14,111 nucleotides of DNA, taken from NCBI GenBank assembly GCA_002405445.1, contig DHLV01000045.1, forward strand, positions 1-14,111, written 5' to 3'. A program made the translations under genes and the position numbers. The notes under the pieces were generated by a model. The model saw only the letters and a program-made list of their open reading frames with translations, did not search any database and was not told where the DNA came from. This DNA comes from Flammeovirgaceae bacterium UBA4659. GTDB taxonomy: Bacteria > Bacteroidota > Bacteroidia > Cytophagales > Cyclobacteriaceae. This document shows, in pieces, positions 1 to 6,392 of this stretch. Within the stretch, counting starts at the first letter, position 1; every line of letters starts with the position of its first letter.

Positions 1-122
1 CCGCTGGTGTGGAATCGGCCAAAAAGTATACTTTTAACAATGGTGTGCTGGATACACCGATTGTTAAACCAACGCTGGGCGACAGTGCAGGTGTTTTTGG
101 GGCAGCATTTTTGGTAGCCTAA
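1..122 (+). CDS. ROK-family sugar kinase, C-terminal end (partial)
   Basis: Only the last 39 codons are present, read from base 3 and ending with TAA at 120-122. The peptide ends in LGDSAGVFGAAFLVA, which matches the typical C-terminus of ROK proteins (glucokinase, fructokinase, N-acetylmannosamine kinase and NagC-like repressors), where a Gly-Asp-x-Ala-Gly-x-x-Gly-Ala-Ala segment closes the actin-like fold. No helix-turn-helix or catalytic residues can be checked because the N-terminal part lies outside the window. A cytosolic sugar kinase, possibly a glucokinase, would fit the phosphorylase and phosphoglucomutase genes downstream, since phosphorolysis of a glucose disaccharide releases free glucose. 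The substrate is an inference. The family call is fairly sure given the tail motif. Confidence 0.72.
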   Translation, partial: AGVESAKKYTFNNGVLDTPIVKPTLGDSAGVFGAAFLVA

Positions 123-132
123 TATTTTTATT

Positions 133-360
133 ATGAAATCAAACAAAGCATTTTGGGTGGCTATTGCGGCTTTATCGTTCGTCACGATGGTTTCTTTTGT
201 ATATGCATTTATCCAAGCAGGGATAGCTACTGAGTTCAGGAGAATGGCAAGTCAGAACGCAAAAGAAGCCCTAATGGCGAGCGAGCGTGCAAAACAAATG
301 GAAGCAATTGCAAATCAAGCAAGGATTGAACTCGAAAAATGCAAGGGCGAAAAGAAGTAG
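133..360 (+). CDS. Small membrane-anchored coiled-coil protein, unknown function
   Basis: A 75-residue protein starting 10 bases after the ROK stop, so probably co-transcribed with it. Residues 7-29 form one hydrophobic, presumably membrane-spanning segment. Residues 30-72 are rich in Ala, Glu, Lys, Arg and Gln with few helix breakers, suggesting a long helix or coiled coil (EALMASERAKQMEAIANQAR is typical). The probable topology is a short N-terminal anchor with a soluble helical tail. There are no catalytic motifs, and I do not recognise a named family. Small one-helix proteins like this are common in Bacteroidota and usually annotated as hypothetical. The ATG follows an A/T-rich stretch with no Shine-Dalgarno motif, as expected for the phylum. 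Confidence 0.7.
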   Translation: MKSNKAFWVAIAALSFVTMVSFVYAFIQAGIATEFRRMASQNAKEALMASERAKQMEAIANQARIELEKCKGEKK

Positions 361-394
361 TGAACGAATCAAGCTCACAATTTCAACACTTAAA

Positions 395-455
395 AATCTA
401 ACAAAGAAAATCTGCAATCTGAAATCTTGAACCTGAAATCTTAAATCTCTAACTT
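395..455 (+). repeat. Degenerate heptanucleotide tandem array before the PfkB start
   Basis: From base 395 the sequence can be cut into consecutive 7-base units in one register up to the start codon: aatctaa, caaagaa, aatctgc, aatctga, aatcttg, aacctga, aatctta, aatctct, then aactt and ATG at 456. The working consensus is AATCTGA. The stretch contains very little G. It does not look coding. See the related arrays at 1504-1538, 3234-3278 and 10847-10888. Confidence 0.75.
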
Positions 456-1436
456 ATGAAGAGAATCGCCATAGTCGGCCCGATCCCCCGCGATCATATC
501 ATCACCCACACCGGTGATCAAATTCAAAAGTGGGGTTGTGTGACACACCCTGTCATCGCACTCTCAGTGCTGGCCGGAAAGAAAATTGAAGTAATCCCTG
601 TGTCACACGTTCGCACCGTTGACAGAGACAATGTGAAAGAAGTGTTCAAGGGCTACCCAGGCATCAATACTAAACATCTCACTACCAAAAATGATCAGGG
701 CGACATCATCAGCCTTCGTTTTGTTGATGTGAACAACCGCCTTGAGCGCCAAACCGGTTTTATGGATCCCATTCTGCCCGAGGATATGAAAAACCTGCTC
801 GACTGCAAGGTGTTTGTGTTTATCCCCATCAGTGACTACGAGATTTCATTGGACACGCTCAAGTTCCTGAAAAAGAAAAGCAAAGGCATCATCATCTTTG
901 ATGCACATGGGCCTACTACCGCATGCCTTTCCAATGGCGAACGCCAGCGGAAGTTTTGGATTGACCGCGACCAATGGCTTCCCTATATCGATGTGTTGAA
1001 AATGAATTTGGAGGAAGCGCAGGCCTCATGGTTTAAAAAAGAATATGAGACCAACGACTTTGCCATGTCCGAAGAACCCGATCGCGAAGAGCTTCGCAAG
1101 TTTGCTACCCATTGCCTGGATTATGGCGTGAAGTGTTTGTGCATTACCGTAGATTCTCGCGGCTGTTTGGTATATCGAAAAGAGCGTGGCAAGTTGAAAG
1201 AAGATTTAGTGCCCGCAATTAAAGTAAGCCAAGTAATTGACACCACCGGTTGTGGCGATTCGTTTGCAGGCGGAGTTGGGTTTGGATTGCTGCACAAACC
1301 TAACGACTATATTGGCGCGGTAAAATACGGCAATGCGTTGGGGGCACTTCGCACCCAAGGAAAAACGTTTGCGGTATTTAAATCACAGGCAGAGACAGAT
1401 GAGATAATTAGGCAAGGCTTTATAAAGAGTAGTTAG
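456..1436 (+). CDS. PfkB/ribokinase-family carbohydrate kinase
   Basis: A 326-residue cytosolic kinase of the PfkB family, which phosphorylates a sugar or nucleoside hydroxyl with ATP. The family C-terminal signature is present as DTTGCGDSF at residues 262-270. The aspartate of the GxGD core, D268, would be the catalytic base and the preceding glycines form the anion hole. An NxxE motif (N184, E187), which coordinates Mg/phosphate in the family, is also present. The N-terminal half is divergent: the usual Gly-Gly-x-x-x-Asn substrate-binding segment is replaced by KWGCVTHPVIALS at about residues 26-38, so the substrate cannot be read from the sequence. Length is normal. The start is set by the heptad array ending at this ATG. 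It lies in the same direction as the ROK gene upstream and the beta-phosphoglucomutase gene 102 bases downstream, which suggests a sugar-catabolic role. Confidence 0.88.
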   Translation: MKRIAIVGPIPRDHIITHTGDQIQKWGCVTHPVIALSVLAGKKIEVIPVSHVRTVDRDNVKEVFKGYPGINTKHLTTKNDQGDIISLRFVDVNNRLERQTGFMDPILPEDMKNLLDCKVFVFIPISDYEISLDTLKFLKKKSKGIIIFDAHGPTTACLSNGERQRKFWIDRDQWLPYIDVLKMNLEEAQASWFKKEYETNDFAMSEEPDREELRKFATHCLDYGVKCLCITVDSRGCLVYRKERGKLKEDLVPAIKVSQVIDTTGCGDSFAGGVGFGLLHKPNDYIGAVKYGNALGALRTQGKTFAVFKSQAETDEIIRQGFIKSS

Positions 1437-1458
1437 GATATAGGAGATAGTAGTTAGG
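1431..1458 (+). repeat. Heptad array in inverted orientation, upstream arm of a possible hairpin
   Basis: Four 7-base units in register (agttagg, atatagg, agatagt, agttagg) overlap the PfkB stop codon at 1434-1436. Read on the other strand they are CTAACT-type units like those just before the next gene. Bases 1442-1459 can pair with 1516-1533 (16 Watson-Crick pairs, one G-U and one mismatch over 18 positions), leaving a 56-base loop. The pairing arm 1516-1533 ends 5 bases before the beta-phosphoglucomutase ATG. Confidence 0.65.
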
Positions 1459-1503
1459 AAAGATTTTTGTTGATACATTTGCGCCTTGTCCATCAAAAAA
1501 CTC

Positions 1504-1538
1504 CTAACTCCTACATTCTAACTACTACCTCCTCACAA
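1504..1538 (+). repeat. Heptad tandem array before the beta-phosphoglucomutase start
   Basis: Five 7-base units in perfect register end at the start codon: ctaactc, ctacatt, ctaacta, ctacctc, ctcacaa, then ATG at 1539. The array contains no G at all. Bases 1516-1533 are complementary to 1442-1459. A TTG start at 1467 would make this stretch coding, but the enzyme family starts at 1539, so I treat it as leader. Confidence 0.72.
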
Positions 1539-2189
1539 ATGATACAAGCCGTAATCTTCGACCTGGATGGTGTGATTGTTGACACTGCACATTACCACTT
1601 TGTTGCGTGGCAACGACTGGCGCGTGAACTAGGAATTACCTTTACTGAACACGACAACGAACGGCTGAAGGGCGTAAGCCGTATGCGCTCCCTAGAAATC
1701 ATTTTGGAAATTGGCGGTATGTCACTTTCGGAAGAAAAAAAAGAAGAACTCGCTACCAAAAAGAATAGCTGGTTTGTAGAATACATAGAAGCCATCAAGC
1801 CGGAAGAAGTTTTTCCGGGTGTTCCGCAAATGCTTCAACAATTGCGAAAGCAAAACTACAAAGTGGCATTGGCTTCTAGCAGCAAAAATGCCGAAACCGT
1901 CATCCGTTTATTGCAAATCGGTCACTTGTTTGATGCGATAGTAGATGGTGCCATGATTAGCCATACCAAGCCCGACCCGGAGATATTTTTGTTGGCTGCC
2001 AAAAAACTAAAGGTGGATCCCGCGCAATGCGTAGTTTTTGAAGATGCTGAAGCGGGAGTAGAGGCCGCGCTAGCTGCGGGTATGAAATGTGTTGGTGTTG
2101 GCTCGCCAGCGCAATTGGGCAAAGCAAATTTTATTGTGGCAAAGACTGCGGAGTTTGATTTAACAATGTTAAATAGCATTTCTAGGTAA
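1539..2189 (+). CDS. pgmB: Beta-phosphoglucomutase (HAD superfamily)
   Basis: A 216-residue cytosolic enzyme that interconverts beta-D-glucose-1-phosphate and glucose-6-phosphate through a beta-glucose-1,6-bisphosphate intermediate. The HAD motif FDLDGVIVDT places the nucleophile at D8 and the general acid/base at D10, the same numbering as the Lactococcus lactis enzyme. The cap-domain segment around residues 43-55 (LKGVSRMRSLEII) is characteristic of beta-PGM as opposed to generic phosphatases. Motif II is ASSSKNA at 112-118, motif III contains K144 in HTKPDPEIF, and the Mg-binding acids are E168 and D169 in FEDAEAG. Length matches the family. The open frame extends upstream to a TTG at 1467, but ATG 1539 gives the family N-terminus and follows the heptad leader. 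The GH65 phosphorylase gene nearby makes beta-glucose-1-phosphate, its expected substrate. It ends 1 base from the convergent gene. Confidence 0.93.
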   Translation: MIQAVIFDLDGVIVDTAHYHFVAWQRLARELGITFTEHDNERLKGVSRMRSLEIILEIGGMSLSEEKKEELATKKNSWFVEYIEAIKPEEVFPGVPQMLQQLRKQNYKVALASSSKNAETVIRLLQIGHLFDAIVDGAMISHTKPDPEIFLLAAKKLKVDPAQCVVFEDAEAGVEAALAAGMKCVGVGSPAQLGKANFIVAKTAEFDLTMLNSISR

Positions 2190-2190
2190 A

Positions 2191-3114
2191 TCAATCTTCT
2201 AAAGCGAAAGAGCTTTTCCAGCTTTTTGAATTTGAGCTTGTCTCACCTTTAGTGATAACATGACGCAGTTTAAGCATGTAGTCGATTGGCTCTCCGTTTT
2301 TTAAACCAGGAATCCACGATTGTTCAGTTGTCGAAATAGTTCTAATTAATTCATCGGCCAATTTTTTGACGCCAGAGTTATCAAATACTTGTATCTCATT
2401 TACTTTACCTTCTTTATCGATTTTGAAAGTGGCAATTGTGATTGTTGTGTCTTTATTCAATTTCTCAATTATTTTAGTAACTCCAAAATTGCTTATTAAG
2501 TGACTAAACAATCCATATGTGCCACCAACGAAAAGTGGTTTCCTTGTCGTGTTGAACATTGAAGTGTCTTTGATTGAATTTTCGGCAAGAAGTTTTCGAT
2601 TTGAGAAATTATATTTTTGTATTACTTCGCCATTGCGATTCCAAGAAGTCCATTCACCAACTCTTTGATCGTTTAGGAAGTTACCAGCCATCCTCAGTAG
2701 GCTGCCCCTTTGATCCACAGTCACATTAATTGATTTCAATTGGCTTGTTCTTTCAGACTTAACTTCATTAGCGGTTGTATCTAAATGATAGTATGTCCAT
2801 GTGCCATTTCTTTTTCCGTTAACATATTGACCTTGCTCTTTAATTGCATTCCAGGTCTTCCTAGAAAATTCGTTATAAAATTCTTGCCAAAGGCCGTTCT
2901 TTTCTCCATTGGAGTAGCTACCGGATTCAATAATTACAATCTGAGAAAATGGTAGTCGGTATTTTACATAGGTACCATGTTTCACATTCTTATTGTTCTT
3001 GAGGACATAGTACTCTTCAGTAAATCCAACCCCCGGCTTTAGAATAAATTTTGTTTCTTGAGAAAAGCCGCAACGATAAATCAAGACAAAACTTAATACA
3101 ACAAGTATCCTCAT
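2191..3114 (-). CDS. Secreted MORN-repeat protein with TonB-C-like domain
   Basis: A 307-residue protein with an N-terminal signal peptide (hydrophobic residues 3-13, likely cleavage after FSQ at about 17-19), so it is probably exported to the periplasm or cell surface. Residues 45-164 hold four MORN-like units of the form Gly-x-Tyr-x-Asn-Gly-x-x-x-Gly-x-Trp (about 45-52, 65-80, 95-110 and 144-164), as in the YwqK family. Residues about 228-288 resemble the TonB C-terminal domain: a beta-strand with DKEGKVNEIQV, a helix with ADELIRTI, then WIPGLKNGEPIDYMLKLR. No TonB transmembrane anchor or proline-rich spacer is present. Base composition is visibly more AT-rich than the flanking genes, and it points against them, ending 1 base from the pgmB stop, so it may be a later insertion. 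Function is unknown. Confidence 0.8.
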   Translation of the reverse strand: MRILVVLSFVLIYRCGFSQETKFILKPGVGFTEEYYVLKNNKNVKHGTYVKYRLPFSQIVIIESGSYSNGEKNGLWQEFYNEFSRKTWNAIKEQGQYVNGKRNGTWTYYHLDTTANEVKSERTSQLKSINVTVDQRGSLLRMAGNFLNDQRVGEWTSWNRNGEVIQKYNFSNRKLLAENSIKDTSMFNTTRKPLFVGGTYGLFSHLISNFGVTKIIEKLNKDTTITIATFKIDKEGKVNEIQVFDNSGVKKLADELIRTISTTEQSWIPGLKNGEPIDYMLKLRHVITKGETSSNSKSWKSSFALED

Positions 3115-3198
3115 GGGCGAAATCTATAAATTCCTGATTTCAAATATAACTTTGGGTCGTCAAAATTGCATGAAATTGCCCAAAATGATTTCGCCCAT
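3113..3198. repeat. Perfect 12-bp inverted repeat in the divergent spacer
   Basis: ATGGGCGAAATC at 3113-3124 is the exact reverse complement of GATTTCGCCCAT at 3187-3198, separated by 62 bases. The left arm includes two bases of the start codon of the leftward MORN gene. The right arm lies about 80 bases before the GH65 start. It could be a regulator site or the ends of a small degenerate element. The arms are seen directly and the role is unknown. Confidence 0.5.
3141..3148 (-). promoter_or_regulatory. Candidate Bacteroidota -7 promoter box for the MORN gene
   Basis: On the minus strand these bases read TATATTTG, an exact match to the Bacteroidota -7 consensus TAnnTTTG. The box lies 26 bases upstream of the ATG at 3114, leaving room for a short leader. 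A TTG of the -33 type is present only about 12 bases upstream, closer than the usual 19-21 spacing, so only the -7 half is well supported. It lies inside the 12-bp inverted repeat. Confidence 0.4.
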
Positions 3199-3233
3199 TC
3201 CTCCAAACTTCACAATATTTGGTTTTTTGACCA

Positions 3234-3278
3234 GCAACTAGCAACTTGTAACCACTATCCAGCACCAGTAACTATCCG
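3234..3278 (+). repeat. Heptad-like tandem array before the GH65 start
   Basis: Units run gcaacta, gcaactt, gtaacca, ctatcca, gcacca (one base short), gtaacta, then tccg and ATG at 3279. The units follow a GYAACTA-like pattern related to the CTAAC-type arrays elsewhere in the window, with slightly more G. Register is broken once by the 6-base unit. It runs directly up to the start codon. Confidence 0.6.
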
Positions 3279-5561
3279 ATGAAGAACTACATCAAGCATC
3301 ACCCATGGCAAATTGTTGAAGAAGGTTTTGATGCGCACCTCAATCGCATTTCCGAAAGCTTATTCAGCCTCGGCAATGGCCGCATGGGCCAGCGCGCCAA
3401 CTTCGAAGAGAAATTTTCGGGCGATACCCACCAGGGCACCTATGTGGCCGGGGTCTATTACCCGGATAAAACGCGGGTAGGCTGGTGGAAAAATGGCTAC
3501 CCAGAGTATTTTGCCAAAGTGCTAAACGCCCCCAGCTGGACGAGTATCGGTATTAAAATCGGCAAACACGAGCTGGATTTGGCCACCTGTAAAGTCAGTG
3601 ACTTTAAGCGCACGCTGGATATGAAGCGCGGCCTGTTGCACCGGTCGTTTATCGCCACCTTACCAGATGGAAAAAAAGTGCAGGTAGATGCACAACGGTT
3701 TTGCAGCATGGCCGATGGCGAGGTGGGTGCTATTCGCTACGCCATCACGCCTATTAATTTTTCGGCCGCGGCCGCCATCACACTGTCGGTAGATGCCGAT
3801 GTAGTGAACAAAGATTCCAACTATGATGAAAAGTTTTGGAACGAAGTATCGAAAGAAGCCAAAGCCGGGCTGGCGTTAGTCACTGCCGAAACCAAGAAGA
3901 CATTCTTTCACGTGGCCACCGCCATTACCTATTCTATTCAAATAGCAGGCAAGGTGGTGAAGGGCAAAGTGAAAATTACCAAGCGCGAGAAGTATGCCGA
4001 TAACGTGGTCACCATTCCATTGAAAAAGGATATGGAAACCGTGATCTACAAATATGCGGCAGTATTGTCCTCGGAAAATCATCCAAAGAAAAAATTAGCG
4101 GAAAGCGCCAAAAAGAAACTAAAGGCTGCAGCCTACAAAGGTTTTCAAAAATTGCTGGACGCGCACGTGGCCGTCTGGGCAAATATCTGGTTGAAGTGCG
4201 ACATCAGCATTGAGGGAGACGTGGCCGCTCAGCAGGGCATCCGCTTCAATATCTTTCAATTGATGCAAACCTATACGGGCGATGATGCGCGCCTCAACAT
4301 TGGCCCCAAAGGATTTACAGGAGAGAAATACGGTGGCAGTACGTACTGGGACACCGAAGCGTATTGTTTACCGTTTTATTTGGGCACATCAGACCCAAAG
4401 GTGGCGCGCAACTTATTGGTGTATCGCTACAAGCATTTGCAACGTGCCATTGAAAATGCAGGCAAGTTAGGCTTTACCAACGGTGCAGCTTTGTACCCCA
4501 TGGTGACCATGAATGGCGAGGAATGCCACAACGAGTGGGAAATTACATTTGAAGAAATCCACCGCAACGGTGCCATTGCCTTTGCAATTTTTGACTACAT
4601 CCGCTATACTGGCGATGAAGATTATTTGATTGAGTATGGCCTTGAAGTATTGATTGGCATTTCTCGTTTTTGGTCGCAACGTATTACGTTCTCTACCGAG
4701 AAGCAGCAATATGTGATGCTTGGCGTTACCGGCCCTAATGAGTACGAGAACAATGTGAATAATAATTGGTACACGAGTTACATCGCGTGCTGGACATTGG
4801 AATACACACAACATGCGCTGGAGTACGTCCGCAAAAAAGATACTGCGAAAGTGACCAAGTTGCTCGCTAAAATTAAGTTCAACGAATCGGTCGAGACCGC
4901 CCGCTGGAAGGACATTCGCACAAAAATATATTTTGGCGAAGACAAGCAACGCGGCATCTTTTTGCAGCAAGATGGCTTCCTTGATAAAGAATTGTTGACG
5001 GTAAAAGACTTGCGCAAAGAAGACAGGCCATTGAACCAAAAGTGGTCGTGGGACCGAATTCTGCGTTCTTGTTTCATCAAACAGGCAGATGTGTTGCAAG
5101 GCTTGTATCTGTTTGACGATCGCTTCGATGATGAAACCATCAAACGCAATTTTGATTTTTACGAGCCGATGACGGTGCATGAGTCATCATTGTCGCCTTG
5201 CGTACACGTCATTTTAGCTTCGCGCATCGGCTACAAAGAAAAAGCCTATGAAATGTATTTGCGTACCTCGCGCCTCGACCTGGACGACTACAACAACGAT
5301 ACCGAAGACGGCTGCCACATCACCAGCATGGCCGGCACGTGGATGAGCGTGATCAAAGGTTTTGGCGGAATGCGCGTGAAAGATGGGCTCGTCTATTTTA
5401 GCCCTTACCTGCCGGATCAATGGAAGAGTTATTCCTTCAGGGTGGATTTCAGAGGCCGTGTACTGCGTGTGAATGTACTGAAAGAAAAAACAGAAGTGCA
5501 ATTGGAATCGGGCGAGCCAATGGACATCGTGCTGAATGGCAACAGAACAACACTATTGTAG
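3279..5561 (+). CDS. GH65 disaccharide phosphorylase (maltose/kojibiose/nigerose type)
   Basis: A 760-residue inverting phosphorylase without signal peptide, so cytosolic, expected to split an alpha-glucosyl disaccharide with phosphate into beta-glucose-1-phosphate and a sugar. Regions in order are an N-terminal beta-sandwich (about 1-270), a linker, an (alpha/alpha)6 catalytic barrel (about 310-690) and a short C-terminal beta-domain. Key motifs are WDTEAYCLPFYL from W357 (substrate pocket) and GVTGPNEYENNVNNNW, where E488 is the general acid. HESSLSPCVH from H634 is the phosphate-binding loop. Length is typical of GH65. Maltose, kojibiose, nigerose and trehalose phosphorylases cannot be separated reliably by eye. 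The beta-phosphoglucomutase gene at 1539 supports beta-glucose-1-phosphate as product. The start follows a heptad leader, with no Shine-Dalgarno sequence. Confidence 0.92.
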   Translation: MKNYIKHHPWQIVEEGFDAHLNRISESLFSLGNGRMGQRANFEEKFSGDTHQGTYVAGVYYPDKTRVGWWKNGYPEYFAKVLNAPSWTSIGIKIGKHELDLATCKVSDFKRTLDMKRGLLHRSFIATLPDGKKVQVDAQRFCSMADGEVGAIRYAITPINFSAAAAITLSVDADVVNKDSNYDEKFWNEVSKEAKAGLALVTAETKKTFFHVATAITYSIQIAGKVVKGKVKITKREKYADNVVTIPLKKDMETVIYKYAAVLSSENHPKKKLAESAKKKLKAAAYKGFQKLLDAHVAVWANIWLKCDISIEGDVAAQQGIRFNIFQLMQTYTGDDARLNIGPKGFTGEKYGGSTYWDTEAYCLPFYLGTSDPKVARNLLVYRYKHLQRAIENAGKLGFTNGAALYPMVTMNGEECHNEWEITFEEIHRNGAIAFAIFDYIRYTGDEDYLIEYGLEVLIGISRFWSQRITFSTEKQQYVMLGVTGPNEYENNVNNNWYTSYIACWTLEYTQHALEYVRKKDTAKVTKLLAKIKFNESVETARWKDIRTKIYFGEDKQRGIFLQQDGFLDKELLTVKDLRKEDRPLNQKWSWDRILRSCFIKQADVLQGLYLFDDRFDDETIKRNFDFYEPMTVHESSLSPCVHVILASRIGYKEKAYEMYLRTSRLDLDDYNNDTEDGCHITSMAGTWMSVIKGFGGMRVKDGLVYFSPYLPDQWKSYSFRVDFRGRVLRVNVLKEKTEVQLESGEPMDIVLNGNRTTLL

Positions 5562-5645
5562 CTACCGATTCTCAGGTTGTGTTGAAACGCTGGTTGCCAA
5601 AGGGAACCGGCAAACACAATCTCGTTAAAGCCAACGCCTTACGCT

Positions 5646-6341
5646 ATGTCAAAAAAGGTTGCCATCCTACAATCGAACTACATCCCCTGGAAAGGCTATT
5701 TCGACATTATTCGAAAAGTAGACGCATTTGTGTTGCTTGATGATGTGCAGTACACCCGAAGAGACTGGCGCAACCGCAACCTGATCAAAACCGCACAGGG
5801 CCTGCAATGGTTGACCATACCCGTTGATGTGAAAGGGCAATTTGACATCAATATCAACCAAGTACAAGTGGCCGATTCAAACTGGGCCTCTGATCATTGG
5901 AATAAGGTCAGGCATTCGTATTCGAAAGCGCCTTGTTTCAAGGAGTTTGCACCCTGGGCAGAGCAAGCATATACTTCCCTCAAGGAATCTTCTCTCAGTA
6001 AAATCAACTTTCATTTTATTCGAGCCATTAATTCCATACTGGGGATTTCTACACCCGTGCTGTGGTCTCACGATTTTGTGGTGTCAACGGAAAGGTCCCT
6101 GCGGCTGTTGGATATCTGCAAACAACTCAATGCCACCTGCTATGTCTCTGGGCCGGCCGCTAAAAACTATCTGCAAGTTTCGCTGTTTAACCAACAGGGT
6201 ATTGAAGTCGAGTGGATGGACTACTCCCGATACCCCGCCTACCGACAGCTTTATGGGGATTTTCAACACGGTGTCTCAGTTTTGGATTTGATATTTAACG
6301 AAGGCAGGGATGCGGAGAAATACTTACTTCCACTAACTTAG
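5646..6341 (+). CDS. WbqC-like family protein
   Basis: A 231-residue cytosolic protein matching the WbqC-like family, found in O-antigen and other surface polysaccharide loci. The diagnostic N-terminus is QSNYIPWKGYFD at residues 9-20 followed by DDVQYTRRDWRNRN at 32-45. Further conserved-looking pieces are a central HWNKVRHSY segment and a C-terminal SGPAAKNYL. The biochemical activity of the family is not firmly established; an acyl- or aminoacyl-transfer role on sugars has been suggested from context. It opens the surface-glycan cassette, starting 84 bases after the GH65 stop and followed by the glycosyltransferase gene. The acidic pair D32-D33 and the nearby R/W residues are candidates for an active site, which is an inference. 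The family call is confident; the role is not. Confidence 0.87.
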   Translation: MSKKVAILQSNYIPWKGYFDIIRKVDAFVLLDDVQYTRRDWRNRNLIKTAQGLQWLTIPVDVKGQFDININQVQVADSNWASDHWNKVRHSYSKAPCFKEFAPWAEQAYTSLKESSLSKINFHFIRAINSILGISTPVLWSHDFVVSTERSLRLLDICKQLNATCYVSGPAAKNYLQVSLFNQQGIEVEWMDYSRYPAYRQLYGDFQHGVSVLDLIFNEGRDAEKYLLPLT

Positions 6342-6392
6342 CGCATTAATGGGGTGCCTTTTGAGCGCCTTTGCCACTTAAACCGAGTAGTT

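Noticed and set aside
395..455. Heptad array read as a CRISPR or coding repeat
   Set aside because: Units are 7 bases with no spacers, and no cas genes are present. A protein reading has no supported start and the array ends exactly at a gene start.
2201..2215. AAAGC-GAAAG-AGCTTT-like hairpin as terminator between the convergent genes
   Set aside because: The stem is only about 5 bp, lies inside the MORN coding sequence and lacks a proper U tract.
3214..3221. AATATTTG as a -7 box for the GH65 gene
   Set aside because: Seven of eight positions fit TAnnTTTG, but the first T is missing and only a poor TTTC lies at -33 spacing. Too weak to list as a feature.
4467..5180. 237-codon minus-strand open frame inside the GH65 gene
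   Set aside because: It is fully antisense to conserved catalytic-barrel sequence, has no recognisable motif, and other minus frames overlap it. It is a shadow of GH65 codon use.
5590..5611. GGTTGCC/GGGAACC hairpin after the GH65 gene
   Set aside because: Seven pairs with a central mismatch, a 3-base loop and no U tract. Not a convincing terminator.
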